Shown piece after piece: positions 43,568 to 49,624 of a DNA stretch of 49,624 bases. Under the pieces are notes generated by a model that saw only the letters and a program-made list of their open reading frames with translations, was not told where the DNA came from and did no database searches. How positions within the stretch are numbered: position 1 is the first letter of the stretch; each line of letters begins with the position of its first letter. The DNA is from Oligoflexia bacterium (GTDB lineage: Bacteria > Bdellovibrionota_C > UBA2361 > JAFLCA01): positions 1-49,624 of the forward strand of contig JAIBBV010000023.1 of NCBI GenBank assembly GCA_019694465.1, written 5' to 3'. The position numbers and the translations under genes are program-made.

Positions 43568-44848
43568 ATGGACTGCATGCGCGCACTTGTTTGTTCGGCG
43601 GTTCTTCTCTTATCACTATTCGGGCCCAGGCAGGCCCTTACTCAAAGTGAGCCCCACTTTATGGGAACTGGCTCTTGCTCTTCGTCAAACTGCCACGGGG
43701 CATCCTCGCCGAGAAACAGCTCAAATGTGCTGCAGAATGAATACACAACATGGCAAAAGCACGATCGGCACGCCAAAGCCTGGCTAGTGCTTAAAGAATC
43801 TGCTGCGCAGCGCATAGGGCAACATTTGGGTATTGCGGCTGTGGAAAAGGAGCCATGGTGCTTAAGCTGCCATGCGACCTACTCCGCCAATAAGACAATA
43901 TTCAAACCCGGGTTTAATATTGAGGATGGCGTAACCTGCGAGACATGTCACGGTGCTGCCGAGAACTACTTACCTCTGCATACCGAACGTGGGGCTAGTC
44001 ACAATAAAAATATTGCCTCCGGCATGCGTGAGCTTGTGCCACTTCAAGAGCGCGCTCACTTTTGTCTTACGTGCCACTATGGCTCTGACGCCGCCTCTGT
44101 CACCCATAGGCTCATTGGTGCGGGTCACCCACGGCTTAGTTTCGAGCTCGATACCTATTCCATGCTGCAACCTTACCATTGGAAGGTTGATGAAGATTAT
44201 GTGCAACGAAAACATGCCTATTCAAATGTGAACGCATGGCTGGTTGGGCAGATCGCTCTGGCCCGGTCCACGCTCAGCGCCGTGAGTTCTCCAAAGCGCT
44301 CTAAGTTTGGAGCATTTCCTGAGCTAAGCCTTTTGGAATGCTACAGTTGTCATCACTCGCTTAGAGGCGAACAATGGAAATCAAGAACTTACGAGGGTCA
44401 TCCCGGCGAGCTCCGCCTAAATGTAGCGCCCTTTTTCATGTTGCAGCATGCTCTATCGGCCATGCAGCATCCATCTGCAGGTTCAATTGAACGCCTGACC
44501 GCGGCGCTAGAAGAGGCCTACCGAAAGCAAAGCTTGGACAATGTAGTTTCCGATTTCCAGGCCGCTTTAGCAGGACTGGGGACCGATTTGTCAGCCAGAA
44601 CTTTTAGTGCTGAAGAACTTAGGCGGATTATTGTAGCTCTCGCAAGGGTTGGAGCAGCTTTGCCGCATCTGCAATACGAGTCGGCCGAGCAAATTGCAAT
44701 GGGAATTTCTGCTACAGCCGCTAGTTTGGGGCCAGATGCAGCACCTTTCAAAGTCGGAATCGAGCTAATTTATTCCGCACTAAAAGACGTGCACGAGTTC
44801 AAGTCCGAAGATTTCTCTAAGGCATGCCAATCGCTAGGCAATAAGTAA
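43568..44848 (+). CDS. Cytochrome c554-like multiheme cytochrome, secreted
   Basis: 426 residues from ATG 43568 (ATG 43577 also possible). The signal is MRALVCSAVLLLSLFGPRQALT. Five heme-type motifs: an unusual CSSSNCH (C-x4-CH) at the N terminus, then CLSCH, CETCH, CLTCH, CYSCH. HMM-like landmarks of cytochrome c554 proteins include GTGSCSSSNCHG, WQKHDRHAKAW, IGAGHPRLSFELD and LECYSCHHSLRG. The last 170 residues are helical without hemes. It is divergent from the flavoprotein operon, so it is probably regulated with it. It may be a periplasmic electron carrier or an enzyme acting on a small nitrogen or sulfur compound; which cannot be told. Confidence 0.88.
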   Translation: MDCMRALVCSAVLLLSLFGPRQALTQSEPHFMGTGSCSSSNCHGASSPRNSSNVLQNEYTTWQKHDRHAKAWLVLKESAAQRIGQHLGIAAVEKEPWCLSCHATYSANKTIFKPGFNIEDGVTCETCHGAAENYLPLHTERGASHNKNIASGMRELVPLQERAHFCLTCHYGSDAASVTHRLIGAGHPRLSFELDTYSMLQPYHWKVDEDYVQRKHAYSNVNAWLVGQIALARSTLSAVSSPKRSKFGAFPELSLLECYSCHHSLRGEQWKSRTYEGHPGELRLNVAPFFMLQHALSAMQHPSAGSIERLTAALEEAYRKQSLDNVVSDFQAALAGLGTDLSARTFSAEELRRIIVALARVGAALPHLQYESAEQIAMGISATAASLGPDAAPFKVGIELIYSALKDVHEFKSEDFSKACQSLGNK

Positions 44849-44950
44849 CAACAAGATGCCGCGGATACATTCATTTACAGTACGAAGCGGTTGAAACGGC
44901 TAAGCGCATGCATGTTACCAGCGATGGGGATTACCTGCGGCCAAAACACA

Positions 44951-45598
44951 TCACTCGTCATCAGCAAAATTCTCCATGCGCCCGCGCAGTGACTTCAAAT
45001 TGGCATCCTTGCCTGATTGACGTAGCTGCCTGGCTGCTGGGGTATGCCAACGATGCGATTCCAGAAAATGAATAGTAAATGCACCGTAAAAATCTTCAGG
45101 TGATTTCCCTAACTCCTGACGGTAGAGTTCCGATTTATCGGCGAAATCCGGCCTGCCCAGGTTACTCACATCAGCATCGCACAGATATTTAGAAAGTTCC
45201 GTGCTTGGCACCTGTCGCGGGCCATCCGCCAAAAACTGAAGCTTAGTATCTAGGATCGCCTGCCGAACCTGAGCAATTTCGGCATCACTATAGCCACCCT
45301 GAGCTAGCATAGCTTTTTCAGCCAACTCTGCCCCAAGCGCCTCGTTCTCAGTAAGTTGGGCAGTGAATCCAGTGTCATGAAAAGCAGCAGCAATTAAAAG
45401 TAGTTCGACTTGCCTTTCGCTAAGGCCATCATGCCCCGCGAATAGAAGCGCTTCCTTTATTACGTCATCTGTATGCGCCGCTGTATGATAGAGCAGCGAT
45501 TTTGGTAGCTTTTCACGCAACAATGTGCGTGCCTGTCGTACAAGCGGATGCGCTAAATAAGAAGTATAGTCCCCTACCATCAAGGTGGAGTAAAACAT
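44951..45598 (-). CDS. HD-domain phosphohydrolase
   Basis: 215 residues from ATG 45598 (a TTG precedes it). Landmarks of the HD superfamily: LLYHTAAHTDDVIKEA (His38, His42), AAAFHDTGF (His74-Asp75), and LCDADVSNLG, where a late metal Asp sits. The short single-domain form resembles cytoplasmic nucleotide or cyclic-nucleotide hydrolases; no GYP motif is present, so it is not an HD-GYP cyclic-di-GMP phosphodiesterase. It is divergent from the ABC exporter. With cNMP-binding domains encoded nearby, a role in cyclic-nucleotide turnover is possible but only a guess. Confidence 0.82.
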   Translation of the reverse strand: MFYSTLMVGDYTSYLAHPLVRQARTLLREKLPKSLLYHTAAHTDDVIKEALLFAGHDGLSERQVELLLIAAAFHDTGFTAQLTENEALGAELAEKAMLAQGGYSDAEIAQVRQAILDTKLQFLADGPRQVPSTELSKYLCDADVSNLGRPDFADKSELYRQELGKSPEDFYGAFTIHFLESHRWHTPAARQLRQSGKDANLKSLRGRMENFADDE

Positions 45599-45664
45599 CA
45601 ATTAGTAACTCATTCAATTGGTCCAATCGGAACGCTTCTATTTAGCCCCCATTAAAAGTGACCC

Positions 45665-46648
45665 ATGATTTTGGTAGATAAGATAGGCAAGACATATCGC
45701 ACACATCGGAAGGCGCCAGGGCTCTGGGGCTCAATTAGATCCCTAGTGACGCGCGAGTGGCTAGATAAGGTGGCGGTGCAGGATGTCTCATTCAAGGTCA
45801 ACGCAGGCGAGATCTTAGGTCTAGTTGGCGCAAATGGTGCAGGAAAGACAACGCTAATCAAAATGCTTTCAGGCATCATTCACCCCGACTCAGGAGGGGC
45901 TCGCGTTTTAGGATTTACTCCCTGGGAACGTGGAATCGAGTTCCGTCGCCAGATTTCTCTGATCATGGGGCAGAAAGCTCAGCTTTGGTGGGATTTGCCA
46001 GCCGCTGATTGCTTTCTTCTGTTACGAGAGATTTATCAGATCGATGGCAAAACGTACCAACGCACCCTAGATGAACTCGTAAGCGTATTGGATGTGAGCG
46101 CTTTGCTGCACATACCGGTCCGTAACTTGAGCCTCGGTGAGCGCATGAAGATGGAACTTATTGCCGCGCTGCTGCACTCACCCAAAGTAATTTTCTTGGA
46201 CGAGCCAACTATTGGCCTGGACATAATGGCCCAACGGTCCATGCGCTCCTTTATTTTGGAGTACTGCCAACGTCACAAGCCAGCCATTATTCTGACCTCC
46301 CACTACATGGAGGACATAGAAGAGTTATGTCCAAACATTGTAATTCTTAGAGCGGGTCGTCTCGTTTACAGCGGCGCACTTGAGGGGATACGAGCTCAGT
46401 TATCTCACACAAAAATAGTCACCATTCATACCGACTCTACTTCGGCGGTCCCTAATCGACGCTGGGAAAGCGGCACCCTTGTCGAATCAGCCTCTGGCCT
46501 ACTTCGATTTAAGGTAGAACGGGAGAAGCTTCGACACTTCATGAATGAAGTACTATCAATAGTAGAAGCGCATGACGTCAGCATCGAAGAGGCTGATATA
46601 TCTGACACCATAGCGGCGCTAATGAAAGGGAAGGCTCAACCGGTATGA
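45665..46648 (+). CDS. ABC-2 type transporter ATP-binding protein
   Basis: 327 residues. Walker A GANGAGKTT (55-63), Q-loop in IMGQKAQLWWDLPA, signature LSLGER (155-160), Walker B VIFLDEPT (175-182) and switch His in LTSHYMEDIEEL. The C-terminal 100 residues are a DrrA/NatA-like extension. It should drive the two permeases that follow, with which it overlaps by four bases. The family (with PF06182 permeases) exports lipids, glycans or peptides; the cargo is unknown. Confidence 0.93.
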   Translation: MILVDKIGKTYRTHRKAPGLWGSIRSLVTREWLDKVAVQDVSFKVNAGEILGLVGANGAGKTTLIKMLSGIIHPDSGGARVLGFTPWERGIEFRRQISLIMGQKAQLWWDLPAADCFLLLREIYQIDGKTYQRTLDELVSVLDVSALLHIPVRNLSLGERMKMELIAALLHSPKVIFLDEPTIGLDIMAQRSMRSFILEYCQRHKPAIILTSHYMEDIEELCPNIVILRAGRLVYSGALEGIRAQLSHTKIVTIHTDSTSAVPNRRWESGTLVESASGLLRFKVEREKLRHFMNEVLSIVEAHDVSIEEADISDTIAALMKGKAQPV

Positions 46649-47454
46649 CCAGCCCACGTGCCGTTGCACAGATCATGTCGATTGAGCTTCGTAACAAGCT
46701 TAGTTACCGCGCTGATTTATTAATTGAAATCGGATGCACACTTTTTGCGCGCGCCTATTTATCATTTGTCGTGTGGCAAGCTGTGTTTCAGCAGACTGGC
46801 ACTAATACCATCGCTGGATATAGCCAAACTGAATTGCTTGTATACTTTGTGCTGGCGGCGTTCATTTTCGATCTTAATTCAATCAATCTAGGCTTCATAA
46901 GTGAAGACATCTATCGCGGCCTACTCAGTAAATATCTGATTATGCCGATCAACTATCAGTTCTATAAGATAATCTCCTGGCTTGGGCGTTCGCTGGTGCA
47001 ATTTTTACCCCTGGGAGCTGCCCTAATTCTGTTTCTTGTCTTCGGCAATTCCCAGGACACCTCAAGAATGACCGTATTTAGCCTACTGGTGGGCATCTTT
47101 GTGTGCCTGCTGGGAAACGTTTTGAATGTCATCTTGTATTCGACAGTTGAGTTCTTAGGGTTTTGGAGTGACAAAGTCTGGTCGCTTTCCATTGGGCTGC
47201 ACCTTTTAGTGTACTTTGCGGGAGGGATTATGATTCCCTTGGGCGCCCTACCTTATTCAATAGGCGAAGTGTTTAGGTATTTACCTCTCTATCTGATGGT
47301 TGGCTTTCCCACCGAAGTAATACTCGGGCATGTGCACGGTTTGGCCTTAATACGCGGACTTTTAGCAATGCTGGCCTGGTTTGTACTCCTGCAAACCTTG
47401 TCTAGAGCGGTTTGGCGACGTGGCCTACAAATGTATGGTGGCGTTGGAATATGA
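46645..47454 (+). CDS. ABC-2 family transporter permease (first)
   Basis: 269 residues, about six membrane segments (for example LLVYFVLAAFIFDLNSINLG, LVQFLPLGAALILFLVFG, SLLVGIFVCLLGNVLNVILY, LHLLVYFAGGIMIPLGALPY). It fits the PF06182 (DUF990-type) ABC-2 permease family, which usually occurs as two unequal subunits. It overlaps the ATPase gene by four bases and the second permease by four bases, so the three form one operon. Confidence 0.88.
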   Translation: MTSPRAVAQIMSIELRNKLSYRADLLIEIGCTLFARAYLSFVVWQAVFQQTGTNTIAGYSQTELLVYFVLAAFIFDLNSINLGFISEDIYRGLLSKYLIMPINYQFYKIISWLGRSLVQFLPLGAALILFLVFGNSQDTSRMTVFSLLVGIFVCLLGNVLNVILYSTVEFLGFWSDKVWSLSIGLHLLVYFAGGIMIPLGALPYSIGEVFRYLPLYLMVGFPTEVILGHVHGLALIRGLLAMLAWFVLLQTLSRAVWRRGLQMYGGVGI

Positions 47455-48245
47455 AAGTACTCCGCTACCTTCGCCTGTACGCTAGTCTGGTGCGATTTGC
47501 TGCTAGCACCGCAATAGTTTTTAGAGCGGACTTTTGGTGTCGTATATTAATGGACATTGCCTACTATGCCACCATGATTGGATTCTTCGCAGCGGTGTTC
47601 CAGCATACTGACACTCTGGGTGGATTTAGCGTTCCACAAGCGAGAGTATTCGTGGCGATGTTTTTGGTGCTGGACAGTTTCCACATGACTGTTTACGGAA
47701 CCGGCGTTTACTCAATTTTACAGCTAGTTCGCAAAGGCGACATGGACTACTACTTGCTTCGTCCTGTCTCTACGTTATTCCTTGTTACATTGCGTGAATT
47801 TTCTTTAGCCTCCTTGCTTAACTTATCGATCGGCTTGTGGCTTTTGTATTCTGCGATTGCGTCCTATCCGCAACAGCTACAGCCAAGCTCCATAATATAT
47901 GGGCTATTCCTTTTACTAAATGGAACCTTTCTCTTCTACATACTGCGAGTGCTTTTTATTGTGCCAGTATTTTGGACCATCTCTGGTGATGGAATTATGG
48001 GAATGTTCTATGCACTACGAGATGCTGCCGAACGCCCACATCGCATTTATCCGCGAGTGCTTAGAATTGTGCTCATGACCATTGTGCCATTTGCTTTAAT
48101 GGCCTCAGTTCCTGCCGAACTTATGTTTCGCCCCTTTGAGTGGTCAAGCTTTCTTCTTATCTGTGCAGTGACACTATGCTCTTTCCTAATGATGTTAGTT
48201 GTCTGGAAGCGCGCGCTGCGGGCTTACGGTAGCGCCTCATCGTAA
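47451..48245 (+). CDS. ABC-2 family transporter permease (second)
   Basis: 264 residues from ATG 47451, which overlaps the previous stop (ATGA); the longer in-frame start at 47412 would run inside the first permease gene. About six membrane segments (ILMDIAYYATMIGFFAAVFQ, FVAMFLVLDSFHMTVYG, FLLLNGTFLFYILRVLFIVP, LRIVLMTIVPFALMASVPAE). The motif LVRKGDMDYYLLRPVSTLF is typical of PF06182. With the first permease it would form the heterodimeric membrane channel of the exporter. Confidence 0.9.
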   Translation: MKVLRYLRLYASLVRFAASTAIVFRADFWCRILMDIAYYATMIGFFAAVFQHTDTLGGFSVPQARVFVAMFLVLDSFHMTVYGTGVYSILQLVRKGDMDYYLLRPVSTLFLVTLREFSLASLLNLSIGLWLLYSAIASYPQQLQPSSIIYGLFLLLNGTFLFYILRVLFIVPVFWTISGDGIMGMFYALRDAAERPHRIYPRVLRIVLMTIVPFALMASVPAELMFRPFEWSSFLLICAVTLCSFLMMLVVWKRALRAYGSASS

Positions 48246-48255
48246 AATCGATAAG

Positions 48256-48999
48256 TCAGATTGCTCGCTTGCTTGACTTAGCTGCTCTTCTCATCGCAGT
48301 AGGACGTTGCGGGGCAGCTTTTAATTCTGGTTGAAGATGCTCCATTATTTGAAAGTGAATGTCCATTGGCTCACCGGTGCCATTTATTACCCTGAAGCCA
48401 TAACGTGATTTCATAAGATGGAATTCTCGTTTAATCTTTGATTGGTAACCCATGAAGCATTCAAAACGATCGCCAGAGCGCTGAATATCCATGCCTGACT
48501 CCCAATAATCCAGTTCGCCTTGCTTCTGCAGACTACGTTCTAGCGAAACTCGTGGTGGCACATCCAAATAGAAAATCATATCGGGCACAAGTGCGATCTG
48601 ATAAACGTCTTGAACCCATTCTCGACGAGCGCCTCTTACTACATCGCGAGCCATAAGCGTGTAGATATAGCGGTCAGCAACAACAACAAAACCTGCGCGC
48701 AAAGCCGGATAAATAGTGTTCTCAAGTTGGTCAGCGAAGTCTGTCGCATAGAACAGACTCATTGTAGTTGGGCCAAGCACGTTGCCTTGCATTGCGCTTT
48801 CGAGCTCTTCTCCTACCAGAGCCGATCTCTTCAATCCCACTTCAATGGTCGGATATCCTACCCGCTCCAGGGAATCCCTTAATAGACGTACCTGAGTAGA
48901 GCGCCCAGCTCCATCGGCACCCTCTATGACAATCAAGCGCCCCTTTAGAGAACCTGCGGCTTGTCGCGGCAAACACTTTCCATAGTGCTTAGTGGTCAT
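48256..48999 (-). CDS. Thymidylate kinase-like protein (first of a pair)
   Basis: 247 residues. P-loop IEGADGAGRSTQ (residues 25-36) has Arg33 in place of the usual Walker A Lys. LKRSALVGEEL, then ATDFADQLENTIYPALRAGFVVVADRYIYT with the DRY motif (108-110) and VPDMIFYLDVPP follow the TMP kinase fold. The C terminus is basic and Pro/Ala-rich (AAPQRPTAMRRAAKSSKR). Its ATG overlaps the stop of the second kinase by four bases. Genuine thymidylate kinase, or a nucleoside-phosphate or other small-molecule kinase, are both possible. It converges with the ABC exporter operon. Confidence 0.85.
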   Translation of the reverse strand: MTTKHYGKCLPRQAAGSLKGRLIVIEGADGAGRSTQVRLLRDSLERVGYPTIEVGLKRSALVGEELESAMQGNVLGPTTMSLFYATDFADQLENTIYPALRAGFVVVADRYIYTLMARDVVRGARREWVQDVYQIALVPDMIFYLDVPPRVSLERSLQKQGELDYWESGMDIQRSGDRFECFMGYQSKIKREFHLMKSRYGFRVINGTGEPMDIHFQIMEHLQPELKAAPQRPTAMRRAAKSSKRAI

Positions 49000-49624
49000 G
49001 ATTGCAGACCTCTATATTGCGGGGACAAAGTTCCGCACATTTCATATGGCAGTATTGGTTTTCGCAACTTAAATAGCGACAAATCAATATTTCTCATGAC
49101 TATGTCACGCACCACCCGCTGCTGCTCCTCTGGCGCGAGCGTGGCGTCAACCCGAGTTAAGCGATACTCTCTTATAATCTTTTTATACTCGGAATAGATC
49201 ATTCCCTGAAATGCCTTAAAGCTTTCAAGCGGATCATCGGAAAGCCCCAAATCCATGCCTGCTTCATGATATTTCAATTCAGGTCGCCCTACCAATATGC
49301 GGTTCAGAGCAACTTCAAGGGGAGTGTCGAAGAATAAGGTAATATCCGGAAGGCGGGCAAATGAATATAACTGGCGCAGCCATCGAGCATCACAGCCACG
49401 TACTGCATCGCGGGCGAACGCGGTAAAAATATAGCGATCGGCGAGCACTATATACCCAGCACGCAACAGAGGCATGATCTGCCGCTCGTATCGGTCGGCA
49501 AAATCCGTGGCGTGAATTAGGGAAAATGTAGTGGGGGTAAGCAATTTCTGCTTCTTAGCACGTCTGGTCGCTCGTTTAACAATCGGCGAAGAATTCCATT
49601 CCGTAAAATATACCTTATAAGATT
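48996..49624 (-). CDS. Thymidylate kinase-like protein (second of the pair), 5' part beyond window
   Basis: The reading frame is open to the right edge, so the start and P-loop lie outside the window. Visible: YFTEWNSSPIVKRATRRAKK, then LTPTTFSLIHATDFADRYER, YIVLADRYIFTAFARDAVRG with the DRY motif, and LPDITLFFDTPLEVALNRIL. It parallels the first kinase closely (ATDFADxxE, LRAGxxVxADRYI), so the two arose by duplication. Their stop and start codons overlap as ATGA, so they are made together and may form a heteromer (inference). Confidence 0.85.
   Translation of the reverse strand, partial: SYKVYFTEWNSSPIVKRATRRAKKQKLLTPTTFSLIHATDFADRYERQIMPLLRAGYIVLADRYIFTAFARDAVRGCDARWLRQLYSFARLPDITLFFDTPLEVALNRILVGRPELKYHEAGMDLGLSDDPLESFKAFQGMIYSEYKKIIREYRLTRVDATLAPEEQQRVVRDIVMRNIDLSLFKLRKPILPYEMCGTLSPQYRGLQS

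Noticed and set aside
44951..45598. HD-GYP cyclic-di-GMP phosphodiesterase
   Set aside because: The GYP motif is missing and the domain is too short.

Overview
The window comes from a Gram-negative bacterium. It encodes Sec- and Tat-exported lipoproteins, two predicted outer-membrane beta-barrels, a GT9 heptosyltransferase-like enzyme and many CxxCH cytochromes. G+C is near one half by eye. Three things point, weakly, to a non-model deltaproteobacterial-type lineage (Myxococcota, Bdellovibrionota, SAR324 or similar): a paired divergent thymidylate-kinase family, cysteine-rich lipoproteins and a multiheme respiratory operon. No rRNA, tRNA, CRISPR array, insertion sequence or prophage was found. 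Genes are mostly intact and in short operons.

Layout. Positions 1-9346 hold a glycan and envelope neighbourhood: a ROK sugar kinase (cut by the left edge) divergent from a HAD phosphatase, an AhpD-like protein under a GINT1_N-type propeller protein, then on the plus strand a GT4 glycosyltransferase, a purple-acid-phosphatase-like enzyme, a GT-C membrane glycosyltransferase and two lipoproteins. Positions 9425-18000 are mostly minus strand: a HerA/DUF853 ATPase, ApbE (FAD:protein FMN transferase) with an unknown 518-residue partner, and a TlpA-DUF4266-DUF3570 operon. Between them lie a plus-strand GT9 protein, a small secreted protein and a degenerate intergenic stretch. Positions 18182-23786 carry an orphan solute-binding protein, an unknown helical protein and a chemoreceptor. 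Positions 24943-30017 carry a CgeB-like glycosyltransferase and a 1249-residue protein that joins two GT-B units to TPR repeats.

The most striking region is 31378-43391. It is a tightly packed minus-strand operon with overlaps or short gaps throughout. It encodes a flavoprotein with two cyclic-nucleotide-binding domains and four ferredoxin-type 4Fe-4S motifs, a b-type cytochrome-like membrane protein, a membrane-anchored decaheme cytochrome, a lipoprotein with two HbpS/GlcG domains, an outer-membrane barrel, and a secreted decaheme cytochrome with an LVIVD propeller. A pentaheme cytochrome c554-like gene is transcribed divergently. Read in order, the products form a complete path from NAD(P)H through the inner membrane and periplasm to an outer-membrane conduit, apparently under cyclic-nucleotide control at the electron entry point. 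This is the best candidate for an undescribed system.

Just downstream, in the 535-base gap 30018-30552, is an element of about 175 bases. It has an outer 11-bp perfect inverted repeat enclosing two strong hairpins and matches no structured RNA I recognise. The second candidate system is DUF3570/DUF4266/TlpA/ApbE: the DUF3570 barrel carries an exact match to the ApbE flavinylation motif plus a near copy 11 residues later. The right end (45665-49624) holds an ABC-2 exporter (one ATPase, two permeases) converging on two adjacent thymidylate-kinase-like proteins, the second cut by the window edge.
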